Notes: generated by a model not told the origin, from the letters alone. A DNA stretch of 21,584 nucleotides from Bacilli bacterium (GCA_028703035.1 JAQVNR010000016.1:1-21584), one strand, 5' to 3'. Counted from the stretch's first letter, positions 1 to 7,134 are shown. Program-made: numbers and translations.

Positions 1-124
1 AATTAATATGTAACATTTTCACTTAAAATTGACTGATTAATATATTTTTAAAGCTTTTTTTATATGTAACATTTTCACTTAAAATTGACTACCTAAAAAT
101 GTAACATTTTCACTTAAAAATCAC
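1..124 (+). mobile_element. End-repeats of an IS21-family element (rest lies left of window)
   Basis: Three direct copies of a motif beginning ATGTAACATTTTCACTTAAA occur at 8-34, 64-90 and 99-120; the first two match over 27 nt, the third over about 21. Multiple spaced terminal repeats are typical of IS21 elements, and the motif resembles the degenerate repeats that follow the istB remnant at 7773-7835. By that comparison istB would lie to the left, and this would be the element's right end, finishing near the CA at 123-124. No transposase gene is visible here, so the family call rests on repeat architecture only. Confidence 0.55.
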
Positions 125-151
125 AAATTGTAAAAAAAGTTTTGAAACTAC

Positions 152-179
152 TTGAAAAAAAAGTAAGTTATGGTATAAT
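152..179 (+). promoter_or_regulatory. Promoter of tRNA-Gly
   Basis: TTGAAA at 152-157, a 16-nt spacer and TATAAT at 174-179 preceded by TGG (extended -10). The tRNA begins 15 nt downstream of the -10 box. Confidence 0.75.
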
Positions 180-193
180 TTAACTTACCTAAT

Positions 194-267
194 GCAGGTG
201 TAGTTTAATGGTAGAACTTCAGCCTTCCAAGCTGACTACGTGAGTTCGATTCTCATCACCTGCTCCA
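194..267 (+). tRNA. tRNA-Gly (anticodon TCC)
   Basis: Complete cloverleaf. The acceptor arm GCAGGTG (194-200) pairs with CACCTGC (257-263), the anticodon stem is TCAGC/GCTGA with loop CTTCCAA, the T-arm carries GTTCGATTC, the discriminator is T264 and CCA is encoded at 265-267. It has its own promoter and terminator, so it is a single-gene unit. Confidence 0.95.
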
Positions 268-280
268 GATTGATTTTTAG

Positions 281-308
281 TCGAACTTTTATAGTTCGAT
301 TTTTCTTT
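281..308 (+). terminator. Rho-independent terminator of tRNA-Gly
   Basis: Stem TCGAAC (281-286) pairs with GTTCGA (294-299) across a 7-nt loop and is followed by a T-rich run (300-308). It lies 14 nt after the tRNA. Confidence 0.75.
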
Positions 309-489
309 ATAAAATAAGGTTTAAAAATCAGAAGCATTACTGAAGATATTTTAAAATTAGAAAGAACAAGGGTCTTGGAGTTATTTAGTGGGTAACTGTA
401 TAAACCCATTTTATATTTCTTCATCTAAAAATCCTATTTACTAATTTATGATAATATAAATTAAAGGAGTTTTTTATAATGAAAGATAG

Positions 490-630
490 AGAAAAAGAAC
501 TTGGAGACATCTAAACTTCTTTGAGCATAGAGCATTTATACATGCTAAAGTACCAAGGGTACTAAACAAAGAAGGTAAGCCCAAAAATGTAAGTGTTCCT
601 TGGGCAAACTTTGATAACTACAAAGATTAA
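490..630 (+). pseudogene. Remnant of an ISL3-family transposase (N-terminal zinc-binding region)
   Basis: Translating from 490 gives RKRTWRHLNFFEHRAFIHAK followed by VPRVLNKEGKPKNVSVPWA and a stop at 628-630. The W-R-H-L-N-F-F-E-H ... VPR ... VPWA pattern is that of ISL3-family (IS204/IS1001/IS1165) transposases, in the part just after the N-terminal Cys pairs. The ATG at 480 reads into this stretch in the wrong frame and stops at 511-513. The DDE catalytic region is absent. Sequence at about 370-406 (GGGTCTTGGAGTTATTTAGT and following) may be the element's left terminus, but I cannot verify that. The fragment is dead. Confidence 0.7.
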
Positions 631-712
631 TGATATTTCATCAGCAGAATTTCCTGTGGATTTAAAACTTGCTTTTAGTTCGTATTTTTTATATTATATT
701 AAAAGGAGTATT

Positions 713-1333
713 ATGAAATATTTAAAATTTAAAATGTATAGTGGTAATTTAAAAGATAGAATAGTATATACATTTATTACATTTATTATTTTGTTTATTA
801 TTACAACAATTTTAAGTTATTATATATTACCAGAGGGTATTTTAAAAGGAAAAATTCCTTCTTCTAATATATTAATACCAACTAGTTTACTATTTAGTAC
901 ATTAAAAATATTTTTAATTAATTTTATTTCTGTTGTTTTTATTTTTATAGGTAGTTTATTTGCAAAAAGAAAAAACAAAAAAAACAAGTATCACTCAGTA
1001 GGATATAATGTTTTTTTTGTACTTATACTAGTTAATGCCATTACACTAGGTACTTGGTCTTTTGGAATTGAAACAAAAGCACCTAATTTAATTAATAGAT
1101 TATTAGGAATGTTTGATATTTTTAAAAGAGCAGGTTTATGGGAAATGATAGGACAATTATTTATTACATGTTCTATTTCTAATATTGGCTTAGTATTGAC
1201 TACTGGGAAAAATACAATTATAAAAAAAATTAAAAATATTAAGTTATCAAAAGTAGAAATTATTTTTATAATACTGGGTTTTGTATTTATGATAATTGGT
1301 GCCATAATAGAAAGTATTGCAATTTTATTTTAA
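713..1333 (+). CDS. Polytopic membrane protein, possibly SpoIIM/DUF95-like
   Basis: 206 residues. I chose the ATG at 713 because AAAAGGAG (701-708) sits just upstream; the same frame runs open to 593, but that upstream part overlaps the transposase remnant. About five hydrophobic segments are visible, near residues 16-38, 58-85, 98-118, 145-165 and 182-206, with Lys-rich loops (KRKNKKNKYH and KKIKNIKLSK) that should lie on the cytoplasmic side. The order of helices and the stretch AGLWEMIGQLF loosely recall SpoIIM/DUF95 integral membrane proteins, a weak resemblance that should not be taken as an assignment. A possible promoter is TTGCTT (669-674), 17 nt, TATTAT (692-697), though it leaves almost no leader. 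It is convergent with the minus-strand DUF134 gene. Confidence 0.65.
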   Translation: MKYLKFKMYSGNLKDRIVYTFITFIILFIITTILSYYILPEGILKGKIPSSNILIPTSLLFSTLKIFLINFISVVFIFIGSLFAKRKNKKNKYHSVGYNVFFVLILVNAITLGTWSFGIETKAPNLINRLLGMFDIFKRAGLWEMIGQLFITCSISNIGLVLTTGKNTIIKKIKNIKLSKVEIIFIILGFVFMIIGAIIESIAILF

Positions 1334-1404
1334 TGAATAATATAAGAGGAAAAATAAAAAGTGGTAGTAAAAAAAGGAATTTAAAATTCATTTATATTAT
1401 TAGT

Positions 1405-1430
1405 ACTTTAAAACCTTTATTTAAAGTTTT
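1405..1430. terminator. Possible bidirectional terminator between convergent genes
   Basis: Stem ACTTTAAA (1405-1412) pairs with TTTAAAGT (1420-1427) across a 7-nt loop, followed by a short T run on the plus strand. It is all A/T except one pair per arm, so it would be weak. It lies between the membrane-protein gene and the 3' end of the minus-strand DUF134 gene. Confidence 0.4.
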
Positions 1431-1442
1431 CCATTTTAAAAA

Positions 1443-1787
1443 TTAACTCTCAAATTTTCGGCAATGTTTTCTGTTGCAATATTTTCCATAACCTTTATTA
1501 TTACAAATCTGATAATTTCCACCTTTTATTATTAAAGTTTTCCCATTTACTAGAACATCAGCGATTTTACCTCTTGCATTATCATATATTTTTTGGACAG
1601 TTGTTCTAGCTACTCCCATAAAATTAGCACATTCTTCCTGAGTTAAATTATTATAATCAATTAGTCTTATAGATTCGTATTCTTCTAAACTCATTTCAAT
1701 ACAATTTTCTTCTTTAAAGCTTTTAGGACCAAAAATATTTATTCTGGGCTTTTCACATATTGTCCTTAACTTTACTGGTCTTGCCAT
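1443..1787 (-). CDS. DUF134 (UPF0251) family DNA-binding protein
   Basis: 114 residues, the usual size of the family. It begins MARPVKLRTICEKPRINIFG, the signature N-terminus of DUF134 proteins. A sigma-type helix-turn-helix follows at residues 47-75 (LTQEECANFMGVARTTVQKI). The tail carries Cys95, Cys104 and Cys109, which could bind metal, although that is inference. AGAGG on the minus strand precedes the ATG. It lies 10 nt after the stop of the DUF5320 gene, so the two are cotranscribed. The DUF134/DUF5320 pairing is often found beside NifX/NifB-like dinitrogenase-cofactor proteins; none is present here. The protein is a candidate autoregulator acting at the palindrome at 2048-2063. Confidence 0.85.
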   Translation of the reverse strand: MARPVKLRTICEKPRINIFGPKSFKEENCIEMSLEEYESIRLIDYNNLTQEECANFMGVARTTVQKIYDNARGKIADVLVNGKTLIIKGGNYQICNNKGYGKYCNRKHCRKFES

Positions 1788-1797
1788 ATATTACCTC

Positions 1798-1995
1798 TTA
1801 TCTGTTTTTATTACGATGTTTTCTATTATTAGTGCTTTTATCTTTAAAAAGTATTTCGCTTGCTGAATCTGTACTATCATTTGCTGAATTTTCTAATTTA
1901 TTTTCGATATCTTTTTGATTGAGATTACAATTTCCCATTTTTCTACCAGTTCTAGGACCATTTCCGTCAGGTCCAGTTTTATTAAATCTTGGCAT
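1798..1995 (-). CDS. DUF5320-like small protein
   Basis: 65 residues. The start is set at 1995 by AGGAGG-type Shine-Dalgarno sequence on the minus strand (around 2003-2010); an in-frame extension to 2055 would overlap the promoter. The N-terminus MPRFNKTGPDGNGPRTGRKM matches the DUF5320 pattern (MPR.D.TGP.G.GP.TGR). The usual Gly/Met/Cys-rich continuation is replaced by a polar Asn/Ser/Lys tail ending KHRNKNR. It is the first gene of a two-gene operon with DUF134. Function unknown. Confidence 0.75.
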   Translation of the reverse strand: MPRFNKTGPDGNGPRTGRKMGNCNLNQKDIENKLENSANDSTDSASEILFKDKSTNNRKHRNKNR

Positions 1996-2033
1996 ATTTA
2001 TTTTCCTCCTTTTCAGAAATATTTCTAATTCAT

Positions 2034-2062
2034 AATATACTATAATTATTGACATATGTCAA
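2034..2062 (-). promoter_or_regulatory. Promoter of the DUF5320-DUF134 operon
   Basis: On the minus strand, TTGACA (complement of 2057-2062), a 17-nt spacer and TATATT (complement of 2034-2039): a near-perfect housekeeping promoter about 38 nt upstream of the DUF5320 start codon. Confidence 0.8.
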
Positions 2063-2063
2063 T
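2048..2063. promoter_or_regulatory. Perfect 16-bp palindrome overlapping the -35 box (candidate operator)
   Basis: ATTGACATATGTCAAT is its own reverse complement. It covers the whole -35 hexamer of the DUF5320-DUF134 promoter, a position where a bound dimer would block RNA polymerase. The cognate protein is unknown; DUF134 from the same operon is the obvious candidate, by inference. Confidence 0.6.
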
Positions 2064-2102
2064 AAAGGTTAAAATAGTACCTATCTAGATTAATAATATA
2101 AA

Positions 2103-2165
2103 AAGGCTGTAATTGCGGTATTTTCAGGGTTTAAGCACTTTTTCGGAGTGATTATCATTAGGTAT
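2103..2165. other. Orphan element-like sequence in the intergenic gap before the SNF2 gene
   Basis: A stretch beginning GGCTGTAATTGCGGTATTTT is clearly less AT-rich than its surroundings and contains the small hairpin CACT/AGTG at about 2137-2151. On the minus strand it encodes MIITPKKCLNPENTAITAFL plus two Tyr and a stop, with no ribosome site. It may be an insertion-sequence end left behind, but I cannot name its family. Confidence 0.3.
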
Positions 2166-2239
2166 TGAAGGAATATAATTAAAATAGTAGATTTTCTCTT
2201 AATTATTCGTTATAATAATGAATTGTTGAAGAGGTGTTT

Positions 2240-5200
2240 ATGGATTACAATAAAATAATAAATATAATGGGTTATAATGATTTTTATGAAGCAAGAGTGG
2301 GTTATAGAAATTATTCTTTTGAGTATGATAGTTATTATGTAGGAGAAGTAATTAAAGTTGAAGTAAGTATGTTTCATTACTATAATGGAAAGAAAACTGT
2401 CGTAACAGCTAATATTATAAATTTTAATCAAGATGTTGTTAATATAAAATGTCAAGAATGTAATAATAATCAATATATATGTAACCATGAAAAGGTCGCA
2501 CATTTATTTATTCTGATAAATATTAAGCAAATTACTAATATAAAGAAACAATTAACATCGAAAGATTTGTTGGAAAAGTTAGGTCAAAATACTAAGACTA
2601 AAGAATTGACTATTTTAACTTTAGAGGTTGAACTAATTAATAATGCCCAAGATAATGATGGTTATGATATATCATTTGAATATGAGATGTCAATTAAAGT
2701 AGGACCATCAAAAAGTACTTATGTGCTTAGAAATAAATTAAAAGAATTTTTATATCTATATCAAAAAAAAGAAGGAACACTTGAGTTTGGGAAGAAATTT
2801 ACTTATGATGCTAAAACCATGGGTTTTTCAAAAGAAGATCAAAAGATAATCAAGTTTTTAATTGATTACTATATATTTTATAAAACAATAGAAGAGCTTA
2901 ATAGTAATAAATATGATTATATAGGAGATAAAGTTAAAAAAATATTATTAATTCCAACTCAAATAAGTACGTTTTTAGAACTTCTTACTTATAGACAATT
3001 TAAAATAAATGGTAAAAGATATATGGGAATATCTGATAAATTTAATCCTAATATAAAATTAAATAAAAAAGCTGAAAATTATAATTTACAATATGATTTG
3101 CAAGATATAATACCACTTACACCTAATTATGAATATATAATTCAAGGAAATAACTGCTATAAACTTGATGAAGATGCTGCTGATTTAATTAAAGTAATGG
3201 TTAGTAATGCAACAGATAATATAACATTTAATGAAAAAGAATTAAATGAAGTAGCGAGTTTAGTAGTTCCTAAACTTAAAAAATTATCAAATAAATTAGA
3301 ATTAGATCAAGAGATAGAAGATAAATTTATTTTTAGCGACCTAAAAACAAAATATTACTTTGATGTATCTCATGGTAATATTCAAGGCAAAATAGTTTCG
3401 ACATATGGAGAATATAAATATAATCCAGTTGATAAAGAAATAAAGGAAGATAAAAAAATAGTTGTTAGAAACTATGATAAAGAAGAAGAGTCTATTAAAC
3501 TTCTTCTTGGGCATAAATTTGTTATAGATAAAAACAAAAATTTTACTTTAAAAGAAGAGGAAGATATTTTACATTTTATATCTGAAGGTATTAAAGAATT
3601 TAATACTAAATATGATACTTATGTAACAGACAAGTTTAAAAAACTAAAAATATATCCTAAATCTAAAGTAAGAAGTAATATTTCTTTAGGATCAGATGAA
3701 TTACTTAGTTATGAATTTAGTATTCAAAATGTTAATACTAGTGAAATAGATGATTTAATAAATGCGGTTAAAATGAGACGTAAGTATTATAAATTAAAAA
3801 GTGGATCATTTATTAACCTTGAAGATAATGATGAACTAATGCAGTTTGCATCTCTTGTTGATACTCTTAATTTAACTAGGAGAGATTTAGAAACAGGTAA
3901 AACTAAAATATCTAAATATAAATCACTTCATATAGATAAAATAATGAATGAAGATGTTCAGTTTATTAAAAGTAATGATGAATTTAATAACTTTGTAAAT
4001 AAATTTAACAAATATAAAGAATCTGATTTGAAGTTAGATAAAAGAACTTTAAATATATTAAGAGGTTATCAAGTGATTGGTGTTAAATGGCTTCATGCTA
4101 TAAAGTCCTGTGGTTTTGGCGGAATACTTGCTGATGAAATGGGATTAGGTAAAACAATCCAATCCATAATTTATATTAGTAATAGAATTAAAGAAGATAA
4201 AAATAGAAAAATTTTAATAGTTTGCCCAACATCTTTGATATATAATTGGGAAGCAGAGTTTAATAAATTTGCTCCAAATTTATTAAAGCTAGTAGTAAAT
4301 GATTTGAAAGATAAAAGAATGAAACTACTTAATCAAATAAATAAATATAATGTGATAATTACATCTTATGGAATGCTTAGACAAGATAAAGAAGAATACA
4401 AAACCATTCATTTTGATACGATGTTCATTGATGAGGCACAAGCCATAAAAAATTTAAATGCTCAAATAACAACAACTGTTAAAGAAATGACTGCCAATAC
4501 AAAGTTTGCTTTAACTGGAACTCCGATTGAAAATTCACTTTATGAACTTTATAGTATTTTTGATTTTATTATGCCAGGTTTTATGCCTGGGATAACTAAA
4601 TTTACTAGGATGTATGCAAACGCTATTCAAAAAAATCAAGATGCAAGTATCGTAAGAGAATTTAACTCTTTAATTAGCCCATTTATATTAAGAAGAAAGA
4701 AAAAAGATGTCTTAAAAGATTTACCTGATAAAATAGAAACAATTAGAGTAGTGGATTTAAATGAAAGTCAAAAAAGATTATATTTATCCCAACTTGAAAA
4801 TGTTAAAAAAGAAATGAATGAGGGCGACTTTAATAAAGATAAGATAAAAATATTAGCAGCTATTACTAGACTTAGACAGATATGTATAGACCCAGCAATG
4901 TTTATTGAAGACTATAAAGATGGAGCATCTAAAATAGATGCGATTGTTGATCTTGTTGAAAGCGCTATAGAGGAAGGACATAAATTACTATTATTTTCAC
5001 AATTTACAAGTTCTCTTTCAATAATTAAACAAAGATTTGATAGCAAAAAAATTAAGTATCATTATTTAGATGGTAGTACTAAAAGTAAAGATAGATTAAA
5101 CATTGTAAATTCCTTTAATAAAGATGATACAAAATTATTTATGTTATCACTTAAAGCTGGGGGAGTTGGACTTAACTTAACTTCTGCTGATATAGTGATT

Positions 5201-5446
5201 CATCTAGACCCTTGGTGGAATCCTCAAGTAGAAAATCAAGCAACAGATAGAGCCCATAGAATTGGTCAAGAAAAAGTTGTTGAAGTAATAAAAATGGTCG
5301 CTAAAGGAACCATTGAAGAAAAAATTATAAAACTTCAAGAAAAAAAGAAAGAATTATCAGATAATATTATTGAAGGAAATAATCGTAGTGAAATAGTATT
5401 AAATCGTTTAAGTGAAAAAGAATTTAAAGATTTACTTAGTATATAA
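2240..5446 (+). CDS. SWIM zinc-finger SNF2-family ATPase/helicase
   Basis: 1068 residues, a typical length for bacterial SNF2 proteins. An N-terminal SWIM-like zinc finger (CQEC ... CNHEKVAHL, about residues 72-90) is followed by a long bacterial SNF2-associated region and then a complete helicase core. The core has motif I GGILADEMGLGKT from residue 627, motif II DEAQ at 731-734, ALTGTPIENS for motif III, and the C-terminal lobe with SLKAGGVGLNL and DRAHRIGQ at 1003-1010. All catalytic motifs are intact, so it should be an active DNA-dependent ATPase that remodels DNA-protein complexes. The ATG at 2240 is preceded by GAGGTG; TATAAT at 2211-2216 is a plausible -10 box with a poor -35. No methylase, nuclease or other defence partner flanks it, so a housekeeping role is more likely than a defence role. 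Confidence 0.95.
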   Translation: MDYNKIINIMGYNDFYEARVGYRNYSFEYDSYYVGEVIKVEVSMFHYYNGKKTVVTANIINFNQDVVNIKCQECNNNQYICNHEKVAHLFILINIKQITNIKKQLTSKDLLEKLGQNTKTKELTILTLEVELINNAQDNDGYDISFEYEMSIKVGPSKSTYVLRNKLKEFLYLYQKKEGTLEFGKKFTYDAKTMGFSKEDQKIIKFLIDYYIFYKTIEELNSNKYDYIGDKVKKILLIPTQISTFLELLTYRQFKINGKRYMGISDKFNPNIKLNKKAENYNLQYDLQDIIPLTPNYEYIIQGNNCYKLDEDAADLIKVMVSNATDNITFNEKELNEVASLVVPKLKKLSNKLELDQEIEDKFIFSDLKTKYYFDVSHGNIQGKIVSTYGEYKYNPVDKEIKEDKKIVVRNYDKEEESIKLLLGHKFVIDKNKNFTLKEEEDILHFISEGIKEFNTKYDTYVTDKFKKLKIYPKSKVRSNISLGSDELLSYEFSIQNVNTSEIDDLINAVKMRRKYYKLKSGSFINLEDNDELMQFASLVDTLNLTRRDLETGKTKISKYKSLHIDKIMNEDVQFIKSNDEFNNFVNKFNKYKESDLKLDKRTLNILRGYQVIGVKWLHAIKSCGFGGILADEMGLGKTIQSIIYISNRIKEDKNRKILIVCPTSLIYNWEAEFNKFAPNLLKLVVNDLKDKRMKLLNQINKYNVIITSYGMLRQDKEEYKTIHFDTMFIDEAQAIKNLNAQITTTVKEMTANTKFALTGTPIENSLYELYSIFDFIMPGFMPGITKFTRMYANAIQKNQDASIVREFNSLISPFILRRKKKDVLKDLPDKIETIRVVDLNESQKRLYLSQLENVKKEMNEGDFNKDKIKILAAITRLRQICIDPAMFIEDYKDGASKIDAIVDLVESAIEEGHKLLLFSQFTSSLSIIKQRFDSKKIKYHYLDGSTKSKDRLNIVNSFNKDDTKLFMLSLKAGGVGLNLTSADIVIHLDPWWNPQVENQATDRAHRIGQEKVVEVIKMVAKGTIEEKIIKLQEKKKELSDNIIEGNNRSEIVLNRLSEKEFKDLLSI

Positions 5447-5480
5447 TAAATAATTATCTTAAAAAAGAAAGTTGGTAAAT

Positions 5481-6518
5481 ATGAAAAAGTATTTTAAAAT
5501 TATTGGTTTTTTTCTAATAATCTTTCTTCTAGCATTTTCTAATCTAAGAAAATATTATATTAAGAAAGATTTTGAAGATTATAAAGTAGATTTAACTAAT
5601 TTAAATTTACAGATTAATGAAAAAGAAGATTGCATTAAAGAAAAAATTCTTTATTATGAGGAAGACGGAATAAAATATTACACTTCTTGCTTAAATAATA
5701 TTACCGATAATAATGGTAAAGATTTAAAGTCTTTACTTGATGCAGGTAAAATTACATTTGCTGATATATTTTTTACTTATCAAAAAGAATTATTTTCTTA
5801 TGATGATGGTGGCAGCACGGAATATTATTTTGATAACTTGACTATTTTAAAGTGTAATACAATTGGTGGTAACTTTGATGTGATAATAGGTGCGCCAATT
5901 ACTTCAATTCATGAAGGATACTGCTCAGAGGATTTTAACAAAAAAGATATCGGCTCTTGCTCATTTAATAAAACTTATCTAGTAAAAGAAAAGAAAGAAA
6001 AAACAGATGATGGGCATACATATATAATGGTTGAAGACTCTAAGGGTAATACTGCTAAGGTTAAAGTAAAAGATTATGTAATAAAGAGTTTAAAGTTTGG
6101 AAAAGAGAACGTTTTTACTTTTGATAATACAAAAGAGTTAATCAAAGATGATACAATCGAGGATATATTTGCAACGTATTGTTTAAGAAGTTATGGAACT
6201 AAAGGTGATTTTCTAGGTGCTGAGGAAACAGATCAAAAAGTTTGTATGCCAGTGTCTAAAGATTTGCTTAAAAAAGCTTACCTATATTTAAGTAAGGAAA
6301 AACAAAAATTAATTGAAAATTATTTCTTAGCTGAAACAGATTATAAAAAAGAAAAAATGATAACTGTTTATAATGAAAATAATAAAGCTAAAGATTATAA
6401 AAATATTGAAGTTATAATTGTTAGGTTTACTAAAGATGTTGAGCAAGTACCTAATGTAATATCGGTTGTAATCGATTTTAAAACAAAAGAAGTTTTAGGA
6501 ACTCTTTTAGTTAATTAA
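5481..6518 (+). CDS. Membrane-anchored extracytoplasmic protein of unknown function
   Basis: 345 residues starting at the ATG at 5481; no strong Shine-Dalgarno (GAAAG at 5467-5471). Residues 1-22 form a single positively charged, hydrophobic anchor or uncleaved signal (MKKYFKIIGFFLIIFLLAFS) without a lipobox Cys, so the remainder is predicted outside the membrane. The exported part is highly charged (Lys, Asp, Glu) and has seven Cys spread along it (in DCIKEK, TSCLNN, LKCNTI, GYCSED, GSCSFN, TYCLRS and VCMPVS). This is unusual for an exported protein of a low-GC Gram-positive and suggests disulfides or metal binding. I recognise no family. It lies 34 nt after the SNF2 gene without a terminator and 22 nt before a small membrane protein, so all three may share a transcript. 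Confidence 0.75.
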   Translation: MKKYFKIIGFFLIIFLLAFSNLRKYYIKKDFEDYKVDLTNLNLQINEKEDCIKEKILYYEEDGIKYYTSCLNNITDNNGKDLKSLLDAGKITFADIFFTYQKELFSYDDGGSTEYYFDNLTILKCNTIGGNFDVIIGAPITSIHEGYCSEDFNKKDIGSCSFNKTYLVKEKKEKTDDGHTYIMVEDSKGNTAKVKVKDYVIKSLKFGKENVFTFDNTKELIKDDTIEDIFATYCLRSYGTKGDFLGAEETDQKVCMPVSKDLLKKAYLYLSKEKQKLIENYFLAETDYKKEKMITVYNENNKAKDYKNIEVIIVRFTKDVEQVPNVISVVIDFKTKEVLGTLLVN

Positions 6519-6540
6519 AAAACATGAAAGAAGGTTAATT

Positions 6541-6837
6541 ATGAGAAAAATGGATGAAAAAGAATGGAAAATAAATTTAAATGGGATTAGATGGAGTTAT
6601 TTATTTTTAATAATGTCCCTTTTTATATGGGGAATATATAATTTTATTCATCTGAAAGAGATATCTTTACCTATAATTCTAATTCTATTGCAATTTATAG
6701 TTTATTTTTTTGTAACAACGATTTCTAAATATAATATTGATAATCATAGTGTTAAAAAACAACTAATTATATATATTTTAATTGTATTTTTTGTATTTTT
6801 GTTTGGGTTAGCATTATACCTAGCTAATGGGCAATAA
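6541..6837 (+). CDS. Small three-helix membrane protein
   Basis: 98 residues with an AGAAGG ribosome site just before the ATG. There are three hydrophobic segments (about residues 18-37, 42-62 and 74-95), an acidic/basic N-terminus MRKMDEKEWK, and a positively charged loop between helices 2 and 3 (SKYNIDNHSVKKQ). No family is recognised. It is the last gene before a clear terminator and probably belongs to the transcript of the preceding anchored protein. Confidence 0.7.
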   Translation: MRKMDEKEWKINLNGIRWSYLFLIMSLFIWGIYNFIHLKEISLPIILILLQFIVYFFVTTISKYNIDNHSVKKQLIIYILIVFFVFLFGLALYLANGQ

Positions 6838-6870
6838 AAAAAGTGTAAGCCCTATTGTCAATCAATCTTA

Positions 6871-6898
6871 CTTCTAAAAGGTTCTTAGAAGATTTTTT
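6871..6898 (+). terminator. Rho-independent terminator after the small membrane protein
   Basis: Stem CTTCTAA (6871-6877) pairs with TTAGAAG (6885-6891) across a 7-nt loop, then A and six T (6893-6898). Confidence 0.8.
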
Positions 6899-6991
6899 CT
6901 AAATTAATTTGAAATATTTATCTATTTAAAGACAAAAAATGAATTAATGAATTTAAAATCACATTAATTTAAGAAAACTGGCAAATAGTGG

Positions 6992-7020
6992 TTGACAGTT
7001 ATATTTATTTTTGATATATT
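6992..7020 (+). promoter_or_regulatory. Consensus promoter firing into the twin hairpins
   Basis: TTGACA at 6992-6997, exactly 17 nt, TATATT at 7015-7020. A start 6-7 nt further on falls on the first base of hairpin 1, so the transcript would begin with structure. No open reading frame follows before the tRNA-Asn. Confidence 0.75.
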
Positions 7021-7025
7021 AATCT

Positions 7026-7090
7026 TACCGAAGAAATGATTCGTTATTTCTTCGGTACTGAACCAAACATGATTCGTTATGTTTGGTTCA
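7026..7090 (+). ncRNA. Tandem twin hairpins with identical UUCG loops (candidate small RNA)
   Basis: Hairpin 1 pairs 7026-7037 with 7046-7057, and hairpin 2 pairs 7059-7070 with 7079-7090. Each has a perfect 12-bp stem, is exactly 32 nt long, and has the same 8-nt loop GATTCGTT, which can close by G-U and A-U pairs to a UUCG tetraloop. One base separates them. The stem sequences are unrelated, so this is not a simple duplication; the shape and loop are what is shared. A consensus promoter lies immediately upstream. The second hairpin is followed by only TTTT, making it at best a weak terminator. Alternatives are a leader of the tRNA-Asn transcript, or a structure acting in DNA. No known RNA family is recognised. 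Confidence 0.55.
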
Positions 7091-7134
7091 TTTTAATAGA
7101 AATGCATAAACTATAAAGAAATGACTGAATATCT

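Noticed and set aside
8..120. Possible CRISPR array from three direct repeats
   Set aside because: Inter-repeat distances are unequal (about 29 and 8 nt), the repeats are not palindromic in CRISPR fashion, and no cas genes are nearby; IS21 end-repeats explain them better.
236..424. Minus-strand frame overlapping the tRNA-Gly
   Set aside because: It runs into the tRNA, lacks a ribosome site and has no recognisable sequence.
593..712. Longer N-terminus of the membrane protein at 713-1333
   Set aside because: The upstream part overlaps the ISL3 fossil in another frame and has no ribosome site, whereas AAAAGGAG directly precedes 713.
991..1305. Minus-strand open frame opposite the membrane-protein gene
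   Set aside because: No ribosome site, and its hydrophobic content mirrors the plus-strand gene; it is an antisense shadow, as are minus-strand frames at 2210-2503, 10134-10553, 14496-14738 and 20149-20424.
2240..5446. SNF2 protein as part of a phage-defence island
   Set aside because: No methyltransferase, nuclease, phospholipase or other defence partner is adjacent; SWIM-SNF2 proteins are also common as lone housekeeping genes.
7026..7090. Twin hairpins as ordinary tandem terminators
   Set aside because: Hairpin 1 has no T run, hairpin 2 only TTTT, and the preceding transcript already ends at 6898; a dedicated promoter lies just upstream.
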